From: Verrucomicrobium sp.
GTDB taxonomy: Bacteria; Verrucomicrobiota; Verrucomicrobiia; Methylacidiphilales; GAS474
Length of the DNA stretch: 64,000 nt
NCBI GenBank assembly: GCA_028283855.1
Contig: JAPWJX010000003.1
Span: forward strand, 930,001 to 994,000
Reading direction: 5' to 3'
Shown: in pieces, positions 18,376 to 29,876 of the stretch
How positions within the stretch are numbered: position 1 is the stretch's first letter
Layout: each line of letters starts with the position of its first letter
The notes under the pieces: generated by a model
Told to the model about the DNA's origin: nothing
Seen by the model: the letters and a program-made list of their open reading frames with translations, nothing else
The model's database searches: none
Program-made: the position numbers and the translations under genes

Positions 18376-19557
18376 ATGAAACCGGGGCTCCATTTTTGGG
18401 CGGCTTTTCTGGGCGCGGTGCTCCTGACGGGGGCGCGGGCGTCGACCCTCCAGATTTCCCCCGGCCCGGGCGCGGCTCCGGCCTCTCCTCCGCCTCCGTC
18501 CCCGGGGGCCCGCAGCCGCGTCGTCCTGGTGGAGCGGCCCTCCGCGGTCAATCATTTTACCCTGAACCCCGCCGCCGTCGTCCAGATGTGGCGGGAGGGG
18601 TTCCTGCGCCTGACGGGCCAAAAGACGGAGGCCGATGGCTGGCGTTCCCTGGGCGTGACGGCCAATGACGTGGTGGGGATCAAGATCGCCGCCCACGGCA
18701 ACGACCTGGTGACGCCGCCGCCCTTCCTGGTGGACGCCATGGCGCGGGGGCTCATCGCCGCCGGGGTGTTGCCGGGCCACATCATCGTCTGGGACCGGGA
18801 CGGGCCGAACCTGGCCCCCACCGCCTACGCCGTGCGGGACGTGACGCGGCCCTATCTGGTCCGCAACGTGGTGCCGGATACCGGTTTCGACGCGAACGCC
18901 TTTTACGTGAACGAGATCACCGGCAAGCTGATCTGGGGCGACCTTAATTTCCGCGGCAAGACGCGGGACGACCTCCTCCGCCAGGCCGACATGGCCGGGG
19001 GCGGCGCCGTGGGGGACGACTTCTCCGACGGGACGCCGAAGGGGATTGTCCAGCAGGAGCTGGCCGACCAGACGAGCAACCGCTCCTACTTCGCCAAGAT
19101 CCTGACCCAGACCTGCACGAAAATCGTCAACGTGGCGGTGATGATCGACGACGAGTCGGTCGGCCTCGGCGGGTGCCTTTCCTCCCTGGCCTTGGGCAGC
19201 GTCGACAACAACCGCCGCTTTCTGGCCGACGGGGTGAACGGCGACCCGGCCATCGCGGAGATCCTCGACCGCGACCTTTTCCGCAAGAAGACGGTCCTCC
19301 ACGTCACGGAGGGGCTGATCGCCCAATACGCGGGCGGCCCTTCCTGCGCGCCGGAGTTCACCCGCAGTCCCGGGGCGCTCTATCTGAGCGCCGATCCGGT
19401 GGCGATCGACTCCCTGGTCCTGCCCCGCCTGGAGGCCTGGCGGCAGCAGGCGCAGGTCGTTCCCATCGGCAACCTGGCCCGCCACGTGAAGGGGGCCGAC
19501 GCCCAGGGTCTCGGCACCTCCGATCCGGCCCGGATCGACCTCATCAAGATTCCTTAG
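18376..19557 (+). CDS. Exported DUF362-family protein
   Basis: A 393-residue protein with an N-terminal signal peptide (basic start, hydrophobic FWAAFLGAVLLTG, cleavage near ARA-S at about residue 23) and a Pro-rich linker. The rest matches DUF362: VGIKIAAHGNDLVTPPPFLV, GLIAAGVLPGHIIVWDRDG, KIVNVAVMIDDESVGLGGCL and LYLSADPVAIDSLVLPRLEA. DUF362 proteins are often coupled to ferredoxin-like domains; none is present here. Substrate unknown. Start ATG 18376, 42 bp from the divergent dnaG start. Confidence 0.75.
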   Translation: MKPGLHFWAAFLGAVLLTGARASTLQISPGPGAAPASPPPPSPGARSRVVLVERPSAVNHFTLNPAAVVQMWREGFLRLTGQKTEADGWRSLGVTANDVVGIKIAAHGNDLVTPPPFLVDAMARGLIAAGVLPGHIIVWDRDGPNLAPTAYAVRDVTRPYLVRNVVPDTGFDANAFYVNEITGKLIWGDLNFRGKTRDDLLRQADMAGGGAVGDDFSDGTPKGIVQQELADQTSNRSYFAKILTQTCTKIVNVAVMIDDESVGLGGCLSSLALGSVDNNRRFLADGVNGDPAIAEILDRDLFRKKTVLHVTEGLIAQYAGGPSCAPEFTRSPGALYLSADPVAIDSLVLPRLEAWRQQAQVVPIGNLARHVKGADAQGLGTSDPARIDLIKIP

Positions 19558-19574
19558 TAGTCTGGTTTTCCCCC

Positions 19575-20369
19575 ATGCCCCTGCCCATTCCCGATTCCGG
19601 CCTCGACCCCGTCCAGCGGCTCGTCCAGATCATGGCCGCCCTGCGCGGCCCGGACGGCTGCCCGTGGGACCGCGAGCAGACGCACGCCACCATCCGCCCG
19701 CACCTGGTGGAGGAGTGCTACGAGGTCCTGGAGGCGATCGACGCGGGCGACCCGGCGCTGCTCCAGGAGGAGCTGGGGGACCTGCTCCTCCATGTCGCCT
19801 TCCACGCGCAGATGGCGGCGGAGCGGGGGGACTTCACCTTCCGGGACGTGGCCGTCGGCATCGCGGAGAAGCTGATCCGCCGCCACCCCCACGTCTTTGG
19901 CGACGCCGCGGCGGCCGACTCCGGCGAGGTGCTCAAGCATTGGCAGGAGATCAAGCGCCAGGAGAAGCCGGAGCGCGCGCAGGAAGGGGCCCTGGCCGGC
20001 GTGCCGGGCCACCTGCCCGCCCTCATGCGCGCCCAGGCGGTGCAGAAGAAGGCCGCCCAGGTCGGCTTTGACTGGCCGGACGCCGAGGGGCCGCGCGCGA
20101 AGATCGCCGAGGAGCTGGAGGAGATCGCCGCCGCGCTCCGCGCGGGCGAAGCCCGGGAGCGGGTGGCGGAGGAGGTCGGCGACCTGCTTTTCGCCGCCGT
20201 CAACTTTGCCCGGCACCTGAAGGTCGACGCCGAGACGGCCCTGCGGGACGCCTCGGCCAAATTCGAGGCCCGTTTCCGCGGCGTGGAGGAAGCCGCCCGC
20301 GCGGCGGGCAAGGCCGTGGGCGCGATGTCCCTGGAGGAGATGGAGGAGCTGTGGCAGCGGCAAAAATAG
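19575..20369 (+). CDS. mazG: Nucleoside triphosphate pyrophosphohydrolase MazG
   Basis: A 264-residue all-alpha NTP pyrophosphohydrolase that hydrolyses (d)NTPs, including damaged ones, to NMP and pyrophosphate. Both MazG repeats are visible: GPDGCPWDREQTHATIRPHL with EECYEVLEAI and EELGDLLLHVAFHAQMA (metal ligands E-E-x-x-E and E-x-x-D), and a second EELEEIAAAL / VAEEVGDLLFAAVNFARHL repeat. Length equals E. coli MazG. Start ATG 19575. Its end overlaps the start of the following peptidase gene by 19 bp. Confidence 0.95.
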   Translation: MPLPIPDSGLDPVQRLVQIMAALRGPDGCPWDREQTHATIRPHLVEECYEVLEAIDAGDPALLQEELGDLLLHVAFHAQMAAERGDFTFRDVAVGIAEKLIRRHPHVFGDAAAADSGEVLKHWQEIKRQEKPERAQEGALAGVPGHLPALMRAQAVQKKAAQVGFDWPDAEGPRAKIAEELEEIAAALRAGEARERVAEEVGDLLFAAVNFARHLKVDAETALRDASAKFEARFRGVEEAARAAGKAVGAMSLEEMEELWQRQK

Positions 20370-21205
20370 CGGCGGCGAAAAAGGAGCGCGTCCGTGTCCT
20401 GCGCCCGCCCGCCCGGTCCGCCGATTGGTGGCGCCTGGCCCACGATCCGGCGACCGTTTCCCGGCGCGCCCGGGAGGCGGCCCGCCGCCTGGGCCTGCGG
20501 CGCACGGTCCTTTTCCGCGAGGGGCAGGATGTGGTGGAGCTGCTGCAAAGCCCCGCCGCTTCCGCCAAGCAGGACCGCCCCCGCGTCTACCTTTCCGCCG
20601 GCATCCACGGGGACGAGCCGGGCGGCGTGGAGGGGCTGCTGCGCTGGATGGAGAGCCCGGCGGCCCGCGCGGCGGCGCGCCGCTTCCACCTGACCATCGT
20701 CCCCTGCGTCAATCCCTCCGGCCTGCGGGCCAACCGCCGCGCCGACGCGGCGGGCCGGGACCTGAACCGCTGTTTCGACAAGCGGCCTCCGGTCATCGCC
20801 GCGCTCCGCCGCCTCTGCGTCCGCCCCTTTGACCTGGGGCTGCTGCTCCATGAGGATTACGACGGCTGCGGCATCTATCTCTACGAGCTGGGTTCCGGCG
20901 GCGCGCGCTGGGGCCACCGGCTGCTGCGCGCCGCGCGGCCCTACTGCCCGCCCGACCCGAGCCGGACGATCGAGTCGTTCCCTTGCGACCGGGGCGTCAT
21001 TTACCGGGACGCCTCCGCCCTGTTCTTCCGGGCCTTTTTCGCGCAAATCGGCCTGCCGGAGGGGCCCTATCTTTACCTGCAGGGCACGCGGCGCGTTTTC
21101 ACGGTGGAGACGCCGTCGGAATTCGACCTGGCGGTGCGGGCGGAAGCCCATCGCGCGGTGATCGACGCGGCGCTCGAGCTGTTGGCCAAGGAGCGGAAGG
21201 CGTGA
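20351..21205 (+). CDS. M14-type zinc carboxypeptidase / succinylglutamate desuccinylase-like
   Basis: A 284-residue metallo-carboxypeptidase. Zinc ligands and substrate residues are seen in order: SAGIHGDEPGGVEGLLRW (H-x-x-E), NPSGLRANRRADAAGRDLNR (N-R pair for carboxylate binding), LLHEDYDGCGIYLYE (third zinc ligand His) and ETPSEFDLAVR (catalytic Glu region). Start is GTG 20351 with GGAGGAG four bases upstream, inside the end of mazG. Its stop overlaps the pheA GTG start (GTGA). Natural substrate unknown; murein peptide or acyl-amino-acid are the usual options. Confidence 0.8.
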   Translation: MAAAKIAAAKKERVRVLRPPARSADWWRLAHDPATVSRRAREAARRLGLRRTVLFREGQDVVELLQSPAASAKQDRPRVYLSAGIHGDEPGGVEGLLRWMESPAARAAARRFHLTIVPCVNPSGLRANRRADAAGRDLNRCFDKRPPVIAALRRLCVRPFDLGLLLHEDYDGCGIYLYELGSGGARWGHRLLRAARPYCPPDPSRTIESFPCDRGVIYRDASALFFRAFFAQIGLPEGPYLYLQGTRRVFTVETPSEFDLAVRAEAHRAVIDAALELLAKERKA

Positions 21206-22005
21206 GCGCGGAGGTTGGCTACTTCGGGGAGGAGGGGAGCTTTTCCCACCGGGCCGCCGCGCGGCGCTTTCCGGGCGCGGCCTTGCGGCCGTTTTCCCTG
21301 GTCGGCCAGGCCTTCGCCGCCCTTGGGGAAGTGGCGCAGATCGTCGTGCCGATTGAGAACGCCTCCAGCGGCGTCATCCCTGACACCATCGACCATCTCA
21401 TCACGGCCCTGCCCGCGGGCGCGGCGGTGCGGGAGTGCCTGGCGATGCCGATCGCGCTGGCGCTCCTGGCGCGGAAGGCGGGGGAGGAGGTGCGCGTCGT
21501 CTATTCCCACGCCGCCGCCCTGGCCCACGCCCGGACGTGGCTGGCCGCGCACTACCCGGCGGCCCGGCTGGTGCCGGTGGAAAGCACTTCCCTGGCGGCC
21601 AAGCGCGCGTGGGAGGAGCCGGGCGCGGCCGCCCTGGCGGGCGACCAGGCCGCCCTTCTCTACGGGCTGGAGACGGTGCGGGCCGACGTCCAGGCGGGCG
21701 TGCCGAACCGGACGAAGTTCTACGTGATCGGAAAGCCGGTGGCGGGCGGCCCGGCGGCGACGCACACGGCGCTGGTCTGCGAGCTGCCGCACACGCCGGG
21801 CAGCCTCGTCGGCGCGCTGCAGGCGGTGGCGGCGCAGGGCCTCAATTTGACGATGATCCAGTCCCGGCCGATCCCGGGCCGGTTCGACGAATACCGCTTT
21901 TTCCTGGAATACGAGGGGACGGGCGAGGCGGCGCTCGACGCGCTCCGTCCGGCGACGACGGCGCTCTCCGTCCTGGGCCGCTATCCGATCGTCGAGATCG
22001 CCTAG
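21202..22005 (+). CDS. pheA: Prephenate dehydratase (monofunctional)
   Basis: A 267-residue enzyme that converts prephenate to phenylpyruvate in phenylalanine synthesis. The dehydratase domain begins VGYFGEEGSFSHRAAARRF and contains VPIENASSGVIPDTIDHL and NRTKFYVIG (the T-R/K-F catalytic motif, here TKF). A C-terminal ACT domain with HTPGSLVGALQAVAAQGLNL and IQSRPIPGRFDEYRFFLEYE is the phenylalanine feedback site. There is no chorismate mutase part. Start GTG 21202 overlaps the upstream TGA and has AAGGAG upstream. The end overlaps the next gene by 4 bp (CTAG). Confidence 0.93.
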   Translation: MSAEVGYFGEEGSFSHRAAARRFPGAALRPFSLVGQAFAALGEVAQIVVPIENASSGVIPDTIDHLITALPAGAAVRECLAMPIALALLARKAGEEVRVVYSHAAALAHARTWLAAHYPAARLVPVESTSLAAKRAWEEPGAAALAGDQAALLYGLETVRADVQAGVPNRTKFYVIGKPVAGGPAATHTALVCELPHTPGSLVGALQAVAAQGLNLTMIQSRPIPGRFDEYRFFLEYEGTGEAALDALRPATTALSVLGRYPIVEIA

Positions 22006-23078
22006 AAGTTGCCCGGGTCGGAGGGGTGGTCGAAGGCGTGGATCGCCTCCTTCACGTCCGGGCGGGCCAGGAGTTCCGCGCGGGTGGGGAACGGCGCGGC
22101 CAGCTTTTCCTTTTCCGGCGCGGGTTCCAGCAGGCGGCCGTGGGCGGCCACGGCTTCCTCGGCGTAAAAGTAGATCGACTTGATCTCGTTGACGACCTGG
22201 TCCCTCAGCATCTCGGCGAAGTAGGGGTCCTCGGCGGCTTCCGCGCTTTTTTCCTGGCGGTAGGCTTCCTTTTGCCGGGCGTAGGGGATGCGGGTGGCGG
22301 CGCGCAGGACGGACTGGGCCACGGAGGGGGCGGGCAGGCCGTAGCGGCTTTCGATCTCGTCATGGTAGACGTGGCCTTCCAGCGCTTCTTCGTGCAGTTC
22401 CCGGGGGTCCTGGCCGGTCAGCTTTTCCAGGTGGCCCAGGGCGGCGGCGCCCGCTTCCTTCAAGGCGGCCAGGCCGCCCCGGTCGCCCTCGCGGAGCTGG
22501 GCTTCCTTGGCGCGGGCCAGGAGGGCGGCCAGGTCGTCGAGGGTGGCGTCCAGGTCGCCCTCCGCCTCCCGGGTGTGGAGGTGGGCGTAGGTTTCCTGGT
22601 AGTCGAGCGCGTCGGGCTGCCGGGCGGGCTGGCCGCGCTCGATCTGCGCGGCGGTGGCGCGCAGGCCGGAGGCGGCCAGCTGGACCAGGTCCTCCACGGC
22701 GAGGGGGGCGGCGTCCGCCGCGCCCGCCATGCCGGCGGCGTGGGCGGCCAGTTTCTCCATCCCCAGGACGGCGGCGGCGGGGGAGGTGGGGACGGGGCGG
22801 CCCTGGCGGGTTTCCTCCGCCTCCTGGGCGCGGGCGGCGGCCTCGATCCGCGCGCGGACGTCGCCGGGGGAGAAGGCGTTGAGCAGCTCTTCCGTTTGGT
22901 GGACGAAGCGGGCGAGGTGCTGGGGGGTGTATTCCTCGGCGTTGGTGAGGGTGGAGGCCTCCAGGTAGTGGAAGCGCTCGGCGGCGGCGCGGGGCAGGTC
23001 TTCCGCGGCGGCGGGCAGGGAGGAGGGCCAGACGTCGGGCTGGTCGATCAGGTTCCAGGCGGCGGTGAAGTCGGTCAT
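22002..23078 (-). CDS. Unknown protein, paralogue 1 of tandem pair
   Basis: A 358-residue, acidic, largely helical protein with no signal peptide or membrane helix and no family I recognise. It is clearly homologous to the protein encoded 7 bp upstream. Shared landmarks, in order: an N-terminal M-T-D-F-x-A-A-W segment, an F-x-x-L-E near residue 36, an IEAAA block near 77, GLPAPSVAQSVLRAATRIPY about 100 residues before the end, IKSIYFYAEEAVAAHGR, and a C-terminal FPTRAELLARPDV motif. Heavy Ala/Glu content and regular spacing suggest a bundle of helices. Start ATG 23078; stop shares CTAG with pheA. Function unknown. Confidence 0.75.
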   Translation of the reverse strand: MTDFTAAWNLIDQPDVWPSSLPAAAEDLPRAAAERFHYLEASTLTNAEEYTPQHLARFVHQTEELLNAFSPGDVRARIEAAARAQEAEETRQGRPVPTSPAAAVLGMEKLAAHAAGMAGAADAAPLAVEDLVQLAASGLRATAAQIERGQPARQPDALDYQETYAHLHTREAEGDLDATLDDLAALLARAKEAQLREGDRGGLAALKEAGAAALGHLEKLTGQDPRELHEEALEGHVYHDEIESRYGLPAPSVAQSVLRAATRIPYARQKEAYRQEKSAEAAEDPYFAEMLRDQVVNEIKSIYFYAEEAVAAHGRLLEPAPEKEKLAAPFPTRAELLARPDVKEAIHAFDHPSDPGNF

Positions 23079-23085
23079 GGCGGGG

Positions 23086-24123
23086 TTAGGCTTGGTAGGT
23101 GTCGCCGGGGAGGGGCTTAAGCGATTGCTGGACGTTGGGGCGAGCCAGGATTTGGTCGCGGGAGGGGAAGCGGGCGGCGTGGAACGGAAAGCTGGCGTCG
23201 CGGGCCAGGGCCGGCTCGAGGGCGATCCGGCTGCCGTGGTGGGCCAGGGTTTCCTCCGCGTAAAAGTAGATGGTTTGCAGTTCCTCGATTATTTTGCCCA
23301 AGTGCGCGATCTGGACGTCCGGGTCCTGGGTTTCCTGGCGGCTTTTCTCGTATTCCCTGGCGTAGGGGATGCGGCTGGCGGCGTGGAGGATGCCGCTGGC
23401 CACGGACGGCGCGGGGAAGCCGTGCCGGGCGCGCTGTTCCTCGGCGGAGACCTGCCATTCCAGAGCCCTCTCATGCCAGGAGGCGGCGGGCGTGCCGGTC
23501 AGGCGGACCAGGCCCTCCAGGGCCGTGGCGCCGACGTTCCGCAGGGCGCGCAGGCCGCCCAGGTCGCCGGCGCCCAGTTGGGAATCCTTGGCGGCGTGCA
23601 GGCCCTGATCCAAATCGGCCAAGAGTTCTATCGGCTCCCGTTCCGGGCGGAGGAGGGAGAAGGTCTGCTCGAAGCCGAGGGGGGCGGGCGTTTCCCGGGG
23701 CGCGGCGGCGCGGGCCGCGTGGGCGGTGAGGCCGCGCAGGCCGGTGGCGGCCAGGTCGACGGCGCCCTGGAGGGTGGCGGGCCGGGCCTGGGTTTCCATT
23801 TCCAGGAGGGAATCGGCCAGGGAGGCGGGGGCGGGGAGGCTTTCCCATTTCCGCCGCTGTTCCTGGCGGCCCGCGGCGGCTTCGATCGATTGGCGGAGGC
23901 TTTCCGGCCCGGGATGGAAGGGGGCGATGATCCTTTCGACGTCCCGGACGAAGCTGGCGAAGCCTTGGGCGCGTTCGGGATTGAGATAGGAAGCGGTTTC
24001 GACTTCCAGTTTGTGAAAGAGCGTGGCGACGGCGGCAAGGGCTTCCGGGAGGGGGGCGGGAAGCGGAGAGGTCTCTTCCGCGGACGCGTCAACGAGGGTC
24101 CAGGCGGCTTTGAAGTCGGTCAT
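23086..24123 (-). CDS. Unknown protein, paralogue 2 of tandem pair
   Basis: A 345-residue helical soluble protein beginning MTDFKAAWTLVDAS, with GFPAPSVASGILHAASRIPY, LQTIYFYAEETLAHHGSRIA and FPSRDQILARPNVQQSL matching paralogue 1 at the same relative places. The middle (an arginine/alanine-rich region between about residues 120 and 200) is the least alike, so the duplication is not recent. It is the first gene of a two-gene unit (7 bp gap) and is divergent from hldE1 with an 89 bp spacer. The two conserved C-terminal motifs (RIPYAR, IYFYAEE) would make good family signatures. No known domain is visible. Confidence 0.75.
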   Translation of the reverse strand: MTDFKAAWTLVDASAEETSPLPAPLPEALAAVATLFHKLEVETASYLNPERAQGFASFVRDVERIIAPFHPGPESLRQSIEAAAGRQEQRRKWESLPAPASLADSLLEMETQARPATLQGAVDLAATGLRGLTAHAARAAAPRETPAPLGFEQTFSLLRPEREPIELLADLDQGLHAAKDSQLGAGDLGGLRALRNVGATALEGLVRLTGTPAASWHERALEWQVSAEEQRARHGFPAPSVASGILHAASRIPYAREYEKSRQETQDPDVQIAHLGKIIEELQTIYFYAEETLAHHGSRIALEPALARDASFPFHAARFPSRDQILARPNVQQSLKPLPGDTYQA

Positions 24124-24212
24124 GGCGGGGGGCTCCGGTTCGTCTCCCTTGTTTTCCCTGTTCCTGCCGGGTGACGAAGCGTTCTCTTTATGCTAAAGCC
24201 CTACGCCTTGCA

Positions 24213-25211
24213 ATGAATTCCCTCTCCGTTGCCCGCTGCCAGGAGCTCCTGGCGAAGTTCTCCTCCCTCCGCGTCCTGGTCGTCGGCGACTTGATGCTCG
24301 ACGAGTTCATCTGGGGGCAGGTCTCCCGCATCTCGCCGGAGGCCCCGGTGCCGGTGGTGGAGGTGCAAAGCTCCTCCTTCTACCCCGGCGGCGCGGCGAA
24401 CGTGGTCCGCAACCTGGACGCCTTCACGCACAGGACTTCCGTGGTGGGCGCGATCGGCGCCGATCCGGCGGGCGGCCAGCTGCGCGGCCTCCTGGAGGCG
24501 GGCGGCTGCGACGTCTCCGGCCTGGTGGAGCTTTCCGACCGGCCCACGACGCACAAGATGCGGATCATCGGCCGCCAGCAGCAGATCGTCCGGGTGGACC
24601 GGGAGACGATCGGGGCGCTGCCCGCGGAGGCGAAGGCGCGCGTGGTCGCCGCGCTGCGCCGGGAGATCCCGCTGTGCGACGCGGTCCTCATCGAGGATTA
24701 CGGCAAGGGCCTGCTGGACCAGGAGATCGTCGACGCGGCGATCGCCGCCGCGCGGGAGCACAAGAAGATCGTCACCGTCGACCTGAATCCGAAGAACCCG
24801 CTGGACTGGCGGGGGGCCACGGCGGTGAAGCCGAACCGCCTGGAGGCCTTGGCCTGCGCGGGTGTGGACGACCGGGGCGGCCATGACAAGACGGCCGTGG
24901 ACCGCGCCGCCGCGATCCTGCGGGAGCGCTGGCAGACCGATTACCTCCTCATCACCCTGGGGGAGGAGGGAATGTTCCTTTTCGAGAAGGGGAAGGCCGA
25001 GCCTTACCACACCCCGACGCGGGCGCAGAAGGTGTTCGACGTTTCCGGCGCGGGGGACACGGCCATCGCCCTCTTCACCCTGGCGCTGGCGGCGGGCGCG
25101 ACCGGCATTGAGGCGGCGGAGATCTCCAACCACGCTTCCGGCGTGGTCGTCGGCAAGCTGGGCACGGCGACGCTGACGCCCCAGGAGCTGCTGGAAAGCC
25201 TGCAGCCATGA
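24213..25211 (+). CDS. hldE1: D-glycero-beta-D-manno-heptose-7-phosphate kinase (HldE N-domain type)
   Basis: A 332-residue PfkB/ribokinase-family enzyme that phosphorylates heptose-7-P at position 1 for LPS inner-core heptose. Visible: VVGDLMLDEFIWGQVSRISP (substrate loop of RfaE1), YPGGAANVVRNLDAF, VDLNPKNPLDWRGATAVKPN and the PfkB signature VFDVSGAGDTAIALFTLALA with the catalytic Asp in GAGD. The adenylyltransferase half of E. coli HldE is absent, so that step needs another gene. Start ATG 24213; first gene of the LPS-core operon, and its stop overlaps the next start. Confidence 0.92.
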   Translation: MNSLSVARCQELLAKFSSLRVLVVGDLMLDEFIWGQVSRISPEAPVPVVEVQSSSFYPGGAANVVRNLDAFTHRTSVVGAIGADPAGGQLRGLLEAGGCDVSGLVELSDRPTTHKMRIIGRQQQIVRVDRETIGALPAEAKARVVAALRREIPLCDAVLIEDYGKGLLDQEIVDAAIAAAREHKKIVTVDLNPKNPLDWRGATAVKPNRLEALACAGVDDRGGHDKTAVDRAAAILRERWQTDYLLITLGEEGMFLFEKGKAEPYHTPTRAQKVFDVSGAGDTAIALFTLALAAGATGIEAAEISNHASGVVVGKLGTATLTPQELLESLQP

Positions 25212-25740
25212 GCGGCGGCCCGCGCGCGGTCTTCTTCGACCGGGACGACACCCTTATGCGGAACGTTCCCTACCTGGGGGATCCGGCCCAGGTCGTCGTT
25301 TTCCCCGGCGCGGGAGAGGCGGTGCGGGAGCTGGAGAAGCGCGGCTTCGAGATTTTTTTGGCGACGAACCAGTCCGGCGTCGGCCGGGGGCTCATCACGG
25401 TGGAGCAGGTCGCCTCGGTCAACCGGGAGCTTTTCCGCCAGATGGACGGCTTTGTTTTCAAGGAGGTCTACTGCGCCTACGGCCACGGCGCGACCGACGC
25501 CGACCGGAAGCCCTCCCCGCAGATGGTCTACCGCGCGGCGCGGGACCACGGCCTGGACCTGCGGCGCTCCTACTTCGTCGGCGACCGGCTGGGGGACGTC
25601 CTCTGCGGGCGCAACGCCGGGTGCCGCACCGTCCTGGTCCGCACGGGGGAGAACGCCCGGGAATGGGACCGCGCCGCCCGCCTGGCCGACCACGACGCCC
25701 CCGGCCTGCGCGCCGCCGTGGAATGGATCCTTTCCCAGGA

Positions 25741-25744
<4 letters not shown>
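25208..25744 (+). CDS. gmhB: Heptose 1,7-bisphosphate phosphatase-like HAD hydrolase
   Basis: A 178-residue HAD phosphatase with the D-x-D nucleophile pair in FFDRDDTL (Asp11, Asp13), LATNQSGVGRG (motif II Thr/Ser), RKPSPQMVYRAA (motif III Lys) and YFVGDRLGDVLCGRNAG (motif IV Asp). This is the GmhB/HisB-N pattern. It lacks the cysteine zinc-loop (C-x-H-x-x-x-x-C-x-C) of most GmhB proteins: the loop is YCAYGHGATDADRKP. Position between hldE1 and kdsB supports the heptose role. ATG 25208 overlaps the upstream stop. Confidence 0.85.
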
Positions 25745-28831
<3,087 letters not shown>

Positions 28832-28851
<20 letters not shown>

Positions 28852-29335
28852 AAAAGCCGCCTTCCTTGCCGCTTTCCTGGCGGCCTCCCTTTCCATCGTC
28901 CGGGCGGCCAATCCCACCATGCCGAACAACCCCGGCGAGGGGTTCAACTCGATGCCCCTCGGCTCGGTCGTAAAGGGCTTCGTCATGCCGCAGCGCGGGC
29001 CGACGGGCGACCTCCAGTCGACCCTCAACGGGGAAGAGGCCCGCGTCCTCTCCCCGGACCGCATCGTCATCACGGGCCTGAAGGTCGACCTCTACGAGGC
29101 GGGCGGCACCCGCGTCGGCACGGTCATCACCGCGCCGCGCTGCGATTTCTGGACCGTGGAGCGCCGCCTGAGCGGGCACGAGGGGGTCGAGATCGAGCGG
29201 CCCGACGCCCGCATCACCGCCGACGCCGTCGACTGGGATTTAAAGACCCAGGTCGCCCTCCTGCACCAGCGCGTCCGCGTCGTCCTGCCCAAGATCAGCC
29301 TGGGCACGCCTACTCCCGCCCCTTCCCAACCTTAA
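28832..29335 (+). CDS. lptC: LptC-like periplasmic protein
   Basis: A 167-residue exported protein. It has an N-terminal signal-like helix (basic WRGTKKA then AAFLAAFLAASLSIVRA) and a beta-rich domain with strands such as RIVITGLKVDLYEAGGTRVG and RRLSGHEGVEIERPDARITA, the OstA/LptC-like jellyroll repeat pattern. Start ATG 28832, overlapping the end of kdsA. It is directly before the LptA-like gene (4 bp gap) and in the Kdo operon, so an LPS-export bridge role is likely. Sequence match to LptC itself is weak, so the symbol rests on position and fold. Confidence 0.6.
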
Positions 29336-29339
29336 TCCT

Positions 29340-29876
29340 ATGCGCATCCTCCTTCTTTCCCTTCTTCTCCCGGTCCTGGCCCTGGCCCAGGCGCCCGCTC
29401 CCGCGCCCGCGCCGGACGGTTCCACGGTCGTCACCTCCGACCTCTTCCGCCTCGACCAGACGAAGCACGAGGGGGTCTTTACCGGCAACGTCCTGGTCAC
29501 CTCCAAGGATTTCCGCATGACCACGCGGGAGCTGACCGTTTACTTCGCCACCGCCACGGAGAAGGCGGGGGCGGGCGGCCAGCCCGCCAGCAAGGTGGAG
29601 CGCCTGGTGGCCCGCGGCGACGTGCAAATCCAGGCGGGTCCCCGCACCGCCACCGGCGCGCAGGCCGACTACACGCTGGCCGACGATAAGATGGTCCTGA
29701 CCGGCAACCCGCAGGTGACGCAGAATCACGACACGATCACGGGCACCACCATCACCCTCTACCGTACGGCCAACCGGATGGAAGTCGACGGCCGGAGCCG
29801 CGTGGTGCTGACGGGCATGGACGGCGCGGCCGCGCCGAAGAAGACGCCCGCTTCCCAGGACAATAGTAACGACTAA
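29340..29876 (+). CDS. lptA: LptA/OstA-like LPS transport protein
   Basis: A 178-residue periplasmic protein with a clear signal peptide (ILLLSLLLPVLALAQA, cleavage after AQA) and a Pro/Ala linker. The body is an OstA domain: VFTGNVLVTSKDFRMTTREL, VERLVARGDVQIQAGPRTAT, ADYTLADDKMVLTGNPQVTQ, HDTITGTTITLYRTANRMEV. LptA polymerises to carry LPS across the periplasm. It ends the seven-gene LPS operon and overlaps the convergent hpnDE stop by 4 bp (CTAA). Confidence 0.88.
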   Translation: MRILLLSLLLPVLALAQAPAPAPAPDGSTVVTSDLFRLDQTKHEGVFTGNVLVTSKDFRMTTRELTVYFATATEKAGAGGQPASKVERLVARGDVQIQAGPRTATGAQADYTLADDKMVLTGNPQVTQNHDTITGTTITLYRTANRMEVDGRSRVVLTGMDGAAAPKKTPASQDNSND

